Below, one piece after another: positions 23,551-32,178 of a DNA stretch of 60,176 nt. The notes under the pieces are model-generated. The model worked only from the letters and a program-made list of their open reading frames with translations. It searched no databases and had not been told where the DNA came from. How positions within the stretch are numbered: position 1 is the first letter of the stretch; the number at the start of each line of letters is the position of its first letter. The stretch is from Candidatus Faecalibacterium gallistercoris. Its GTDB lineage: Bacteria > Bacillota > Clostridia > Oscillospirales > Ruminococcaceae. The DNA lies in the NCBI GenBank assembly GCA_019116585.1, contig DXBJ01000067.1, positions 1 through 60,176 on the forward strand, written 5' to 3'. The position numbers and the translations under genes were made by a program.

Positions 23551-24549
23551 TCATTCGGCGGTATAGCCAAGGGTGGCCGCCATCACGGCCTTGATGGTGT
23601 GCATCCGGTTTTCGGCCTCGTCAAAGACGATGCTCTGGGGCCCTTCAAACACCTCGTCGGTGACCTCCATGGCATCCCGGCCGAACCGCTCGCCCATCTC
23701 TTTGCCGATGAGGGTCTTGTGGTCGTGGAAGGCGGGCAGGCAGTGCATAAAGACGGCCTGGGGCCCGGCGGCCTGCATCAGGGCGCTGTTGATCTGGTAG
23801 GGGGCCAGGTCGGCGATCCGCTGGGCCCAGATCTCCGCCGGCTCGCCCATCGAGACCCACACGTCGGTGTAAAGGACGTCGGCGCCCCGGGCGGCGGCCA
23901 GAGGGTCTGTTTCAAAGAAGATAGAGCCACCGGTCTCGTGGGCGATGGCCTGGCACTGGTCGATCAGGGCCGGGTCGGGCCAGTACGCCCGGGGGGCGCA
24001 GGCGATGAAGTGCAGCCCCATCTTGGCGCAGCCCACCATCAGGCTGTTGCCCATGTTGTAGCGGGCGTCCCCGAAATAGACGAGGCGGAGCCCGTTCAGC
24101 CGGCCGAAATGCTCCTGGATGGTCAAAAAGTCGGCCAGGATCTGGGTGGGGTGGAACTCGTTGGTCAGGCCGTTCCAGACCGGCACGCCGGCGTACCGGG
24201 CCAGCTCTTCCACGATCTCCTGCCCGTAGCCCCGGTACTCGATGCCGTCGAACATCCGGCCCAGCACCCGGGCGGTGTCAGCGATGGATTCCTTTTTGCC
24301 GATCTGGCTGCCCGCGGGGTCCAGATAGGTCACTTCCATCCCCAGGTCGTGGGCGGCCACCTCAAAGCTGCACCGGGTGCGGGTGGAGGTCTTTTCAAAG
24401 ATCAGGGCGATGTTCTTGCCCCGCAGCCCGTCGTGGCGCACGCCGGCCTTTTTCTGGGCCTTGAGGCGGGCCGCCAGGCTGAGCAGGGCGGCGATCTCGG
24501 CGGGGGTATAGTCGAGCAGCTTTAAAAAACTGCGGCCTTTCAAATTCAC
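23551..24549 (-). CDS. argF: Ornithine carbamoyltransferase, 332 aa
   Basis: The carbamoyl phosphate motif STRTRCSFE, the HPTQ motif and the ornithine-binding HCLPAFHD are all present, with the DVWVSMGE loop of ornithine rather than aspartate enzymes. The reaction joins ornithine and carbamoyl phosphate to citrulline in the cytosol. Whether it is biosynthetic or belongs to the arginine deiminase route is unclear, because no other arg or arc genes are near. It starts at GTG (24549) after AAGGGGAG. Confidence 0.93.
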   Translation of the reverse strand: MNLKGRSFLKLLDYTPAEIAALLSLAARLKAQKKAGVRHDGLRGKNIALIFEKTSTRTRCSFEVAAHDLGMEVTYLDPAGSQIGKKESIADTARVLGRMFDGIEYRGYGQEIVEELARYAGVPVWNGLTNEFHPTQILADFLTIQEHFGRLNGLRLVYFGDARYNMGNSLMVGCAKMGLHFIACAPRAYWPDPALIDQCQAIAHETGGSIFFETDPLAAARGADVLYTDVWVSMGEPAEIWAQRIADLAPYQINSALMQAAGPQAVFMHCLPAFHDHKTLIGKEMGERFGRDAMEVTDEVFEGPQSIVFDEAENRMHTIKAVMAATLGYTAE

Positions 24550-24650
24550 GGGAAACTCCCCTTTCTGCATATATACAATATAATGATGATAAAACCGGAA
24601 GAATATGCAACCATTATACGACGCCCGGGGGCCGCTGTCAAGCGGGGCGC

Positions 24651-25133
24651 TCAGAGGGTGAACTCCACCCTGCGCCCGCTGGCGTGGTAGGGGGTCACCC
24701 GGACCCCTGCCTTGTGCAGCATGAAGCGGGCGGCCACGCTGGAGTCGCTGTCGTGGTATTTGTCGTCGTAATAGACGATCTCCCCGATGCCCGACTGGAT
24801 GATGGCTTTGGTACACTCGTTGCAGGGGAAGAGGGTGACGTAGATCCGCGCCCCCTTGAGGTTGTTGTGGGCGCTGTTGAGGATGGCGTTCAGCTCGGCG
24901 TGGCATACGTACATATATTTGGTGTCCAGGGGCTGGCCCTCCCGGCCCCAGGGCATGGCGTCGTCGTCGCAGCCGATGGGCATCCCGTTGTAGCCCAATG
25001 AGAGGATCTTGTTTTCGGGGCTGACGATGCAGGCCCCCACCTGGCTGTTGGGGTCCTTGGAGCGCATGGCGGAAAGCAGCGCGATGCCCATAAAGTATTC
25101 GTCCCAGTTGATGTAGTCGTTGCGTTGTTTCAT
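24651..25133 (-). CDS. dCMP deaminase, 160 aa
   Basis: The zinc-binding deaminase motifs CHAELNA and PCNEC are separated as in dCMP deaminases (ComEB/DCD type). The N terminus [25 protein letters not shown] is also typical. It converts dCMP to dUMP for thymidylate synthesis. GGGAGG precedes the ATG, and a -10 TATAAT lies on the minus strand near 25168-25174. The gap to argF (about 100 bases) holds an AT-rich stretch but no clear terminator. Confidence 0.92.
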   Translation of the reverse strand: MKQRNDYINWDEYFMGIALLSAMRSKDPNSQVGACIVSPENKILSLGYNGMPIGCDDDAMPWGREGQPLDTKYMYVCHAELNAILNSAHNNLKGARIYVTLFPCNECTKAIIQSGIGEIVYYDDKYHDSDSSVAARFMLHKAGVRVTPYHASGRRVEFTL

Positions 25134-25271
25134 AAAAAGCGCCTCCCTGCGCAGTTGGATTTGTGGGTATTATACCGTATCAGCGTCCAAAACACAATGC
25201 GGGGCGCTTCACTTGACAAAATGGACAAAAGTCGGCCTGGAACTTTGGAAGGCCAAATTTGGCGCAAATCA

Positions 25272-25300
25272 TTTAAAACAGCCCTTGGATGTGGTATTAT
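25272..25300 (+). promoter_or_regulatory. Promoter of the EF-G-like gene
   Basis: TTTAAA (25272-25277), a 17-base spacer and TATTAT (25295-25300) with a TGG extension lie 66 bases before the ATG. Confidence 0.65.
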
Positions 25301-25366
25301 CTTTGTAAAATATGCCACAAAAGCGGAGAGAAGTCCCGCCAGGCGGAAAAGAGGGAAAAGACCGTT

Positions 25367-27451
25367 ATGAAATACGCAAGCAATAATATCCGCAATATCT
25401 TGATTGCAGGCCATGCCGGCAGCGGCAAAACGACGCTGACCGAGGCATTGGTCTATTTTTCGGGTGCGTCCGAGCGGATGGGCCGCGTGGAAGACGGCGC
25501 CACCATCTCCGACTTCGACCCGGAGGAAGCCAAGCGGAAGGCCAGCCTTTCGGCTTCGGTGGTCCCGGTGGAGTACGGCGGGGTCAAGTACAACCTGATC
25601 GACGCGCCGGGCTTGTTCGATTTTGAGGCGGGCGAGTACGAGGGCATCCGCGCCGCCGAGAGCGTGCTGGTCTGCGTGTCGGGCCGCAGCGGCGTCACGG
25701 TGGGCGCCGAGAAGGCGTTCCAGCTGGCGCGCAAAAACGGCAAGGCCACCATGGTCTTTGTGACCAAGTCCGACCTGGAGCACTCCAACTACTTCCAGAT
25801 CCTGGAGGACATGAAGATCAAGTTCGGCTCCAGCATCTGCCCCTGCGTGGTGCCCGCCCGCCTGGACGACGGCACCAGCGTCTACATCAACCTGTTCAGC
25901 CAGAAGGCGTTCAAGTACGAGAGCGGCAAGCAGATCCAGATCGACCTGCCCGACATCGGCCACCGCTTCCAGGGCCTGATCGAGGCCATGAGCGAGGCCA
26001 TCGCCGAGACCGACGACGAGCTGATGGAAAAGTTCTTCGGCGGCGAGCCTTTCACCACCGAGGAGATCGTGGAAGGGATGCGCAAGGGCGTCAAGGACGG
26101 CCTGATCACCCCCGTGTTCTGCGGCAGCGCCGTCAACCTGCAGGCGCTGGATATGCTGCTGTACAATATGGACAAGCTGCTGCCCAGCCCGGCCCACGCC
26201 GCCGCCATCCCGGCGGAGAACGCCGCCGGCGAGCTGGTGGAGCTGCACTGCGACGCCGCCGAGCCCACCGCCGCCTACGTCTTTAAGACGGTGGCCGATC
26301 CCTTCGTGGGCAAGATGAGCTATCTGCGTGTGGTCAGCGGCAAGGTGACCCCGGGCATGAGCCTGGTCAACGCCCGCACCGGCGACACCGAAAAACTGGG
26401 CAAGCCCATGTTCATCTGCGGCAAAAAGCAGATCGACACCGACGAGATCACCGCCGGCGACATCGGCGCGGTGGCCAAGATGGTCAGCGCCCGCACCGGC
26501 GACACCCTCTGCGACGCCTCCCGCGTGGTCAAGCTGGACGCGCCGGTCTTCCCCAGCCCCAGCTTCTTTATGGCCGTCACCGTGGCCAAGAAAGGGGACG
26601 AGGGCAAGATCAGCAGCGCCCTGGCCCGCCTGATGGAGGAGGACCCCACCCTCAGCTACGAGAACAACGCCGAGACCCACCAGCAGATCATCGGCGGCCT
26701 GGGCGAGCAGCACCTGGACGTGGTCAAGGCCAAGCTGAAGAACAAGTTCGGCGTTGAGATCGGGCTGGAAGCCCCCCGCATCGCCTACCGCGAGTCCATC
26801 CGCAAGCCGGTCCAGAAGCAGGGCCGCCACAAGAAGCAGACCGGCGGCCACGGCCAGTTCGGCGACGTGGTCATCAAGTTCGAGCCCTGCGAGGGCGACG
26901 CCATCCAGTTTGAGGAGCAGGTCTTTGGCGGTTCGGTGCCCAAGAACTTCTTCCCCGCCGTCGAAAAGGGCGTCCGCCTGGCGGCCGAGAAGGGCGTGCT
27001 GGCCGGCTATCCCATGGTGGGCCTCAAGGCCACCCTGCTGGACGGCAGCTACCACCCCGTCGACTCCTCCGAAATGGCCTTCATCATGGCGGCCAAGCTG
27101 GCCTATAAGGCGGCCATGCCCGAGGCCGGCCCCGTCATCCTGGAGCCCATCTACACCGTCCGGGCCCACATCCCCGGCGACAACACCGGCGACGTCATGG
27201 GCGACGTGACCAAGCGCCGCGGCCGCGTGCTGGGCATGGAGCCCGACGAGGACGGCCTGCAGACCATCATCGCCGAGGTGCCCCTGGCCGAGCTGACCAC
27301 CTTCACCACCTTCATCCGGCAGACCACCCAGGGCCGCGGCTGGTTCACCCGCGAGTTCGCCCGTTACGAGGTGCTGCCCGAGAACCTGGTGCCCGCCGTG
27401 GTCGAGCAGGCCCGCAAGCTGGGCAACCTGGACGAGGGCGCGGACGACTGA
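25367..27451 (+). CDS. Elongation factor G-like GTPase (EF-G paralogue), 694 aa
   Basis: The protein has EF-G length and domain order: a GTPase domain (to about 270), domain II, then domains III-V with the QTGGHGQFGDV and GDNTGDVMGDVTKRRGRV segments. Several motifs differ from housekeeping EF-G: P-loop GHAGSGKTT instead of the His-Asp-Ala-Gly form, IDAPG instead of DTPGH, and TKSD for the guanine-specificity loop. This is the divergent FusA-like family found in many Clostridia beside true EF-G, with an unsettled role in translation or ribosome recycling. GAGGGAAAAG precedes the start. Confidence 0.88.
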   Translation: MKYASNNIRNILIAGHAGSGKTTLTEALVYFSGASERMGRVEDGATISDFDPEEAKRKASLSASVVPVEYGGVKYNLIDAPGLFDFEAGEYEGIRAAESVLVCVSGRSGVTVGAEKAFQLARKNGKATMVFVTKSDLEHSNYFQILEDMKIKFGSSICPCVVPARLDDGTSVYINLFSQKAFKYESGKQIQIDLPDIGHRFQGLIEAMSEAIAETDDELMEKFFGGEPFTTEEIVEGMRKGVKDGLITPVFCGSAVNLQALDMLLYNMDKLLPSPAHAAAIPAENAAGELVELHCDAAEPTAAYVFKTVADPFVGKMSYLRVVSGKVTPGMSLVNARTGDTEKLGKPMFICGKKQIDTDEITAGDIGAVAKMVSARTGDTLCDASRVVKLDAPVFPSPSFFMAVTVAKKGDEGKISSALARLMEEDPTLSYENNAETHQQIIGGLGEQHLDVVKAKLKNKFGVEIGLEAPRIAYRESIRKPVQKQGRHKKQTGGHGQFGDVVIKFEPCEGDAIQFEEQVFGGSVPKNFFPAVEKGVRLAAEKGVLAGYPMVGLKATLLDGSYHPVDSSEMAFIMAAKLAYKAAMPEAGPVILEPIYTVRAHIPGDNTGDVMGDVTKRRGRVLGMEPDEDGLQTIIAEVPLAELTTFTTFIRQTTQGRGWFTREFARYEVLPENLVPAVVEQARKLGNLDEGADD

Positions 27452-27490
27452 GCCGCAGCCTCCCGGCGCATAAGTTAAAGACATCCACCC

Positions 27491-27530
27491 GGACCCTGTC
27501 GGCACTTCCCTCTGCCGGCGGGGTCCTTTT
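27491..27530 (+). terminator. Intrinsic terminator of the EF-G-like gene
   Basis: GGACCC-TGTCGGC pairs with GCCGGCGGGGTCC and ends in TTTT at 27527-27530. It lies 40 bases after the stop. Confidence 0.85.
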
Positions 27531-27571
27531 ATGCGGAGCGGTCATTTGCACCTATCTGCGATGGGTTTTGG

Positions 27572-27600
27572 TTGACATCCCGGCGGGTTGCTATTATAAT
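27572..27600 (+). promoter_or_regulatory. Strong sigma-A promoter of greA-lysS
   Basis: TTGACA (27572-27577), a 17-base spacer and TATAAT (27595-27600) match consensus perfectly. A leader of about 100 bases follows, with a small GCCG/CGGC hairpin and TTTTG but no T-box motif. Confidence 0.9.
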
Positions 27601-27707
27601 AGAGAGGTTAGGGCGGAGGGAGCAGCCCTTTTGCCCCGCAAAAACGCCGACTTGCGGCTTTTGACCATACCGCCGCACATTTGAAACATAAGGAGAGATT
27701 CAGATCC

Positions 27708-28190
27708 ATGGCACAGGAAATCGTAATGTCTGCCGCCGGCCTGCAGGCCATCAAGGAAGAGCTGGAATACCTCAAGACGGTCCGCCGCAAGGAGCTGGCT
27801 GAGGAGATCAAAGAGGCCCGCAGCCACGGCGACCTGTCCGAGAACAGCGAATACGACGAGGCCAAGAACACCCAGGGCCTGGTCGAGAACCGTATCACCG
27901 AACTGGAACAGATGATCAAGAACGTCAAGGTCATCGACGAGAGCGAGCTGAGCGTGGACAGCGTTTCGGTGGGCACCCACGTCACCATCCAGATGGAGGA
28001 CGAGGATCCCGAGGAATACGACATCGTGGGCCGCACCGAGGCCGACCCCTTCAAGGGCAAGATCAGCGACGAGAGCCCCGTGGGCCACGCCCTGCTGGGC
28101 AAGGCCGTGGGCGATGAGGCCGAGGTGCTGCTGCCGGCCGGCCACACCGTGATCTACAAGGTGCTGGCCATCACCCACAGCAAGGTGTAA
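27708..28190 (+). CDS. greA: Transcript cleavage factor GreA, 160 aa
   Basis: An N-terminal coiled coil (about residues 10-75) carries the acidic tip GDLSENSEYDEAKN, which reaches the RNA polymerase active site and triggers cleavage of backtracked RNA. The C-terminal FKBP-like domain has the ESPVGHALLGKAVGDE signature. The length is normal. AAGGAG lies 12 bases before the ATG, rather far. lysS follows after 13 bases, so the two form an operon. Confidence 0.95.
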   Translation: MAQEIVMSAAGLQAIKEELEYLKTVRRKELAEEIKEARSHGDLSENSEYDEAKNTQGLVENRITELEQMIKNVKVIDESELSVDSVSVGTHVTIQMEDEDPEEYDIVGRTEADPFKGKISDESPVGHALLGKAVGDEAEVLLPAGHTVIYKVLAITHSKV

Positions 28191-28203
28191 AGCGGAGGAA
28201 AGC

Positions 28204-30186
28204 ATGGAAGAGATCAAGAATACCGCCGCCGCCCCTGCCGACAGCGAGCAGGTGCAGGTCCGCCGCCAGAAGCTGGCCGACCTGCGTGCCGCCGGCTGCG
28301 ACCCCTTTGCCATTACCAAGTTCCCCCAGGACGCCTACTCGGCGGACCTGAAGGCGGAATACGCCGGCCTGCCCAACGAGGCCGACGCCGGCCGCACCGC
28401 CGCCCTGGCGGGCCGCATGATGTCCAAGCGGGTGATGGGCAAGGCCAGCTTTGCCCACCTGCGGGACGACAAGGGCGACATCCAGCTCTACGTCCGCCGG
28501 GACGAGCTGGGGGAGGAGGCCTACGCCGCCTTCAAAAAGCTGGACGTGGGCGACATCATCGGCGTGCGGGGCGAGGTGTTCCGCACCAAGACCGGCGAGC
28601 TGAGCCTGCGGGTCACCGAGCTGACCCTGCTGGCCAAGAGCCTGCGCCCCCTGCCCGAAAAGTTCCACGGCCTGACCGACACCGAAATGCGTTACCGCCA
28701 GCGCTACGTGGACCTGATCGCCAACCCCGAAGTCAAGGACACCTTCGTCAAGCGCAGCCGCATCCTGAAGGAGATCCGCGCTTATCTGGACGAGAAGGGC
28801 TTTTTGGAGGTGGACACCCCCATCCTGACCCCCTTTGAGATCGGCGCGTCGGCCCGGCCTTTCATCACCCACCACAACACCCTGAACATGGACATGGTCC
28901 TGCGCATCGAGACCGAGCTGTACCTCAAGCGGCTGGTGGTGGGCGGCATGGACCGTGTGTACGAGGTGGGCCGCATCTTCCGCAACGAGGGCATGGACCC
29001 CAAGCACAACCCCGAGTTCACCTCCATCGAGCTGTACCAGGCGTTCACCGACTATCACGGCATGATGGACCTGGTGGAAGAGCTGTACAAGCGGCTGGCC
29101 GAAAAGATCTGCGGCAGCCTGGTCATCACCTACCAGGGCAACCGGATCGACATGGGCCACTGGGAGCGGCTGACCATGGTGGAGGCGGTCAAGAAATATT
29201 CCGGTGTGGATTACCACGACTGGAAGACCGACTCCGACGCCATCGCCGCGGCCAAGGCCCACAACGTGGACCTGCCCGAGGTGCCCACCCGGGGCTCCAT
29301 CCTGGCGGCCTTCTTCGACGCCTTCGTGGAGGATAAGCTGATCCAGCCCACCTTCATCTACGATTACCCGGTGGAGATCAGCCCCCTGGCCAAGCGCAAG
29401 CCCGACGACCCCGCCTTCACCGAGCGGTTTGAATACTTCATCGACTGCACCGAGTACGGCAACGCCTTCAGCGAGCTGAACGACCCCATCGACCAGAAGG
29501 ACCGCTTCGAGCGCCAGGTGGCCGAGCGCAAGGCCCTGGAGCCCGGCTGCAAGGCCCAGGTGGATTACGACTACGTCAACGCTCTGGAGTACGGCCTGCC
29601 CCCCACGGGCGGCCTGGGCTTCGGGGTCGACCGGCTGGTCATGCTGCTGACCGACTCGGCCTCCATCCGGGACGTGCTGCTGTTCCCCACCATGAAGCCC
29701 CTGGACGGGCCGGCTGCCCCCCGGCCGGAGAAGGCCCCCGAGGCCGCCCCGGCCCAGCCCGAGGTCCCGGCGGCGGAAGCGGCGCCCGCCCCCGCCGCAG
29801 CGGAGCCCATCGACTTCTCCCACGTAGAGATCGAGCCCCTGTTCGAGGACATGGTGGACTTTGAGACCTTCTCCAAGTCCGACTTCCGGGCCGTCAAGAT
29901 CAAGGCCTGCAGCGCGGTGCCCAAGAGCAAAAAGCTGCTGCAGTTCGTCCTGGACGACGGCTCCGGCACCGACCGGGTGATCCTCAGCGGCATCCACGCC
30001 TATTACGAGCCGGAGGAGCTGGTGGGCAAGACGGCCATCGCCATCACCAACCTGCCCCCCCGCAAGATGATGGGCATCGACTCCTGCGGGATGCTGATCT
30101 CGGCGGTGCACCACGAGCTGGGCGCCGAGAAGCTGCACCTGCTGCTGGTGGACGACCACATCCCCGCCGGCGCAAAGCTGTACTGA
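28204..30186 (+). CDS. lysS: Class II lysyl-tRNA synthetase with extra C-terminal Trbp111-like tRNA-binding domain, 660 aa
   Basis: A standard LysRS occupies residues 1-500: an OB-fold anticodon domain, motif 2 (YEVGRIFRNEG), and motif 3 (GLGFGVDRLVMLL). An Ala/Pro/Glu linker follows (about 500-535). The last 120 residues (VEIEPLFEDMVDFETFSKSDFRAVKI, LPPRKMMGIDSCGMLISA) form an OB-fold of the Trbp111/EMAP II type, normally found at the end of MetRS or PheRS beta. Ordinary bacterial LysRS is about 500 residues, so this is a fusion. The extra domain should raise non-specific tRNA affinity. GGAGGAAAGC precedes the ATG. Confidence 0.93.
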   Translation: MEEIKNTAAAPADSEQVQVRRQKLADLRAAGCDPFAITKFPQDAYSADLKAEYAGLPNEADAGRTAALAGRMMSKRVMGKASFAHLRDDKGDIQLYVRRDELGEEAYAAFKKLDVGDIIGVRGEVFRTKTGELSLRVTELTLLAKSLRPLPEKFHGLTDTEMRYRQRYVDLIANPEVKDTFVKRSRILKEIRAYLDEKGFLEVDTPILTPFEIGASARPFITHHNTLNMDMVLRIETELYLKRLVVGGMDRVYEVGRIFRNEGMDPKHNPEFTSIELYQAFTDYHGMMDLVEELYKRLAEKICGSLVITYQGNRIDMGHWERLTMVEAVKKYSGVDYHDWKTDSDAIAAAKAHNVDLPEVPTRGSILAAFFDAFVEDKLIQPTFIYDYPVEISPLAKRKPDDPAFTERFEYFIDCTEYGNAFSELNDPIDQKDRFERQVAERKALEPGCKAQVDYDYVNALEYGLPPTGGLGFGVDRLVMLLTDSASIRDVLLFPTMKPLDGPAAPRPEKAPEAAPAQPEVPAAEAAPAPAAAEPIDFSHVEIEPLFEDMVDFETFSKSDFRAVKIKACSAVPKSKKLLQFVLDDGSGTDRVILSGIHAYYEPEELVGKTAIAITNLPPRKMMGIDSCGMLISAVHHELGAEKLHLLLVDDHIPAGAKLY

Positions 30187-30201
30187 TTTGCCATGCAAAA
30201 A

Positions 30202-30235
30202 GCGCCTCCAGCCCGCAAGTGTGGGCGAGAGGCGT
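30202..30235 (+). terminator. Hairpin after lysS, probable terminator
   Basis: GCGCCTC (30202-30208) pairs with GAGGCGT (30229-30235), with an inner GCCCGC/GTGGGC stem. Only CTTGAC follows, so termination may be partial. Its end touches the -35 box of the next promoter. Confidence 0.55.
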
Positions 30236-30236
30236 C

Positions 30237-30265
30237 TTGACAAAAAGTGGCGTTTGCGCTATACT
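30237..30265 (+). promoter_or_regulatory. Inward-facing strong promoter, left end of the palindromic locus
   Basis: TTGACA (30237-30242), a 17-base spacer and TATACT (30260-30265) fire rightward into a stretch with no gene. Confidence 0.85.
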
Positions 30266-30271
30266 TTTTAC

Positions 30272-30366
30272 AGAAACGGGTGCTGCCGGACAAACGGTAG
30301 TCCCCCTGATCGGTCACAGAAGTAACCGCACGAGCTGGAAACTATGGCGGTTACTTCTTTTATTTC
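30272..30366 (+). ncRNA. Predicted small RNA from the palindromic locus, rightward
   Basis: Transcription from 30237-30265 would start near 30272 and end at an intrinsic terminator with stem AGAAGTAACCGC (30318-30329) / GCGGTTACTTCT (30347-30358) and tail TTTTATTTC. That gives about 95 nt. There is no start codon with a ribosome site. The promoter, short length and terminator together look like the antisense RNA of a type I toxin-antitoxin locus. No toxin gene is visible, so the assignment is inference. Confidence 0.5.
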
Positions 30367-30409
30367 TTAGTGACAGGGGGATACCGCTTGCCGTTTATCG
30401 GCAGCACCC
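30278..30409. repeat. 132-base nested palindrome between two convergent promoters
   Basis: Four arms pair in order around the central hairpin: GGGTGCTGCCG/CGGCAGCACCC (30278-30288/30399-30409), AAACGG/CCGTTT (30292-30297/30391-30396), TCCCCCTG/CAGGGGGA (30301-30308/30374-30381) and TCAC/GTGA (30314-30317/30370-30373). Either strand would fold into one long rod. Confidence 0.8.
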
Positions 30410-30411
30410 TT
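30311..30411 (-). ncRNA. Predicted small RNA from the palindromic locus, leftward
   Basis: The promoter at 30418-30446 would start an RNA near 30411 that is complementary to the rightward RNA in the middle. Its 5' end nearly repeats that of its partner, because of the palindrome. After the shared hairpin there is no U-run on this strand, so its 3' end is uncertain. I see no coding frame with a ribosome site. Confidence 0.4.
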
Positions 30412-30417
30412 ATCTGT

Positions 30418-30446
30418 AGCATACCATAACCGACACAGAATGACAA
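30418..30446 (-). promoter_or_regulatory. Inward-facing promoter, right end of the palindromic locus
   Basis: On the minus strand TTGTCA (complement of 30441-30446), a 17-base spacer and TATGCT (complement of 30418-30423) fire leftward, facing the promoter at 30237. Confidence 0.75.
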
Positions 30447-30478
30447 GGCCCCCGGCTGTTTGCACAGCTGGGGGCGTT
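30447..30478. terminator. GC hairpin at the end of the polar amino acid ABC operon
   Basis: GCCCCCGGCTG and CAGCTGGGGGC pair across a short loop. TTTT follows on the plus strand, and CCTTGTC on the minus strand. It lies 16 bases after the ATPase stop codon. Confidence 0.6.
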
Positions 30479-30493
30479 TTGTGTGCGGGGGGC

Positions 30494-31234
30494 TCAGCGC
30501 TCCCGGAAGCGGCTGAGGAACTCCACCGTCTTGGGGTTCCGGGGGTGGTCGAAGATGTCGGCGGGGGCGCCTTCTTCCGCGATGACCCCGTCGGCCATGT
30601 AGACCACATGGCTGGACACGTCCCGGGCAAAGGCCATCTCGTGGGTCACCACGATCATGGTCAGGCCGCCGGCGGCCAGCTTGCGCATGACCGACAGCAC
30701 TTCGCCCACCATCTGGGGGTCCAGGGCCGAGGTGGGCTCGTCAAACAGCAGCACCTCCGGCTGCATGGACAGGGCCCGGGCGATGGCCACCCGTTGCTTC
30801 TGGCCGCCGGACAGCTGCCGGGGCCGGGCATGGATGTAAGGGGACATGCCCACTTTTTCCAGGTTGGACAGGGCGGTGGCCTTGGCCGTCTCCTTGTCCT
30901 GGTGCAGGACATAGCGCAGGCCGGCGGTGCAGTTTTCCAGCACGGTCATGTTGTTGAACAGGTTGAAAGACTGGAACACCATCCCCACCCGGGCCCGGTA
31001 GCCGCAGGGGTCGAAGCCCTTGGCCATGATGTCCTTGCCGTGGAAGAGGATGGAGCCCGCCGTGGGGGTCTCCAGCAGGTTGATGCAGCGCAGCAGGGTG
31101 GACTTGCCCGACCCCGACGCGCCGATGACGCAGGTGACGTCCCCGGGTTTGACGGTAAAGTCCACATCCCGCAGCACCACGTGGGTGCCGAAACTCTTGG
31201 AGAGGTGGCGCACTTCAATGATCGGTTCAGACAT
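30494..31234 (-). CDS. Polar amino acid ABC transporter ATPase, 246 aa
   Basis: Walker [10 protein letters not shown], signature LSGGQKQR, Walker [13 protein letters not shown] and the His switch [10 protein letters not shown] place it in the GlnQ/HisP family. It energises the permease upstream in the operon, whose stop it overlaps by 8 bases. It is the last gene of three. Substrate is not readable; Cys, Gln, Glu, His or basic amino acids are all possible. Confidence 0.92.
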   Translation of the reverse strand: MSEPIIEVRHLSKSFGTHVVLRDVDFTVKPGDVTCVIGASGSGKSTLLRCINLLETPTAGSILFHGKDIMAKGFDPCGYRARVGMVFQSFNLFNNMTVLENCTAGLRYVLHQDKETAKATALSNLEKVGMSPYIHARPRQLSGGQKQRVAIARALSMQPEVLLFDEPTSALDPQMVGEVLSVMRKLAAGGLTMIVVTHEMAFARDVSSHVVYMADGVIAEEGAPADIFDHPRNPKTVEFLSRFRER

Positions 31235-32051
31235 GGCTGGCGCCCTCCTTCATGTCAAGATTCTGGGACTTGTGGTCCGGGTCCGGGGCGTTGTACATCC
31301 CGCTGGTGTAGGCCAGGGTGTCGGTGGTGTCCAGGTCGTAGTTCTGGGGGCCGTCCAGCTTTTTCTCCCACAGGCGCAGCAGATAGCTGGACACCAGGGT
31401 CATGGTCAGATAGATCAGCATGACGATGGTGGCGCTCTCAAAATAGGTATACTGGGCGCCCACCACGCTCTTGTGGACAAAGAACAGGTCGGTGATCGAA
31501 ATGACCGACAGCACCGAGGTGTCCTTGATGTTGATGATAAAGTTGTTGCCGATCTGGGGCACGATGTTGCGCAGGGCCTGGGGCATGATGACATGGAGCA
31601 TGGTCTGCCAGTGGGTCATGCCGATGGACATGGCGCCCTCGGTCTGGCCGGGGTCGATGGAGACGATGCCGCCCCGGACCGTCTCGGCCATGTACGCGCC
31701 GGTGTTGATGGAGACGATCAGGAAGCCTGCCGTCCACATCTCCAGGTGGATGTTAAAGACCTGCATCAGGCCGTAGTAGATAAAGACGGCCTGGATCATC
31801 ATGGGGGTGCCGCGGAACAGTTCGACGTAGCACCGCAGCAGCACCCGCAGCGCCCGCAGGGGGATGCGCTTGTACAGGGGGTCGCGGTGGGGGTCGATGG
31901 GGATGGTCTGCAGCGTGCCCACCGCAAAACCGATCAGGCAGCCCGCCAGGGTGCCGACCAGCGCCAGCAGCAGGGTGGTGCCAGCGCCCCGCAGGTAAGA
32001 TACGCCGTACTTCTGCAGCAGGAAGGCGCACTCGTTCAAAAATGTGGTCAT
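31227..32051 (-). CDS. Polar amino acid ABC transporter permease, 274 aa
   Basis: The HisM/GlnP-type inner-membrane domain shows the EAA loop [21 protein letters not shown] and the FRGTPMMIQ segment after the first helices. A roughly 45-residue hydrophilic C-terminal tail rich in Asp extends beyond the usual end. Five or so membrane segments are visible. It follows the binding-protein gene by 127 bases, which contain a stable hairpin. Confidence 0.92.
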   Translation of the reverse strand: MTTFLNECAFLLQKYGVSYLRGAGTTLLLALVGTLAGCLIGFAVGTLQTIPIDPHRDPLYKRIPLRALRVLLRCYVELFRGTPMMIQAVFIYYGLMQVFNIHLEMWTAGFLIVSINTGAYMAETVRGGIVSIDPGQTEGAMSIGMTHWQTMLHVIMPQALRNIVPQIGNNFIINIKDTSVLSVISITDLFFVHKSVVGAQYTYFESATIVMLIYLTMTLVSSYLLRLWEKKLDGPQNYDLDTTDTLAYTSGMYNAPDPDHKSQNLDMKEGASHV

Positions 32052-32118
32052 GGGTACTCCTTTGGTACGTCCGTTGAAACGCTGCGTCCCGGCCGGATGC
32101 AGCAGCTTGGCAAAACAG

Positions 32119-32141
32119 GTCCCGCCCGGGGCGGGCGGGAC
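32119..32141 (-). promoter_or_regulatory. GC hairpin between binding-protein and permease genes
   Basis: GTCCCGCCCG (32119-32128) and CGGGCGGGAC (32132-32141) form a 10-bp stem with a 3-base loop and no U-run. It probably protects the binding-protein mRNA 3' end or thins transcription into the permease gene, as in the liv operon. Confidence 0.55.
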
Positions 32142-32178
32142 ACGGACAGGGGCAAAACGGGGCTGCCCCCGCAGGGCG

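Noticed and set aside
27601-27707. T-box or lysine riboswitch in the greA-lysS leader
   Set aside because: The leader is only about 100 bases and lacks the T-box GGTGGNACCGCG-type core and any lysine riboswitch features.
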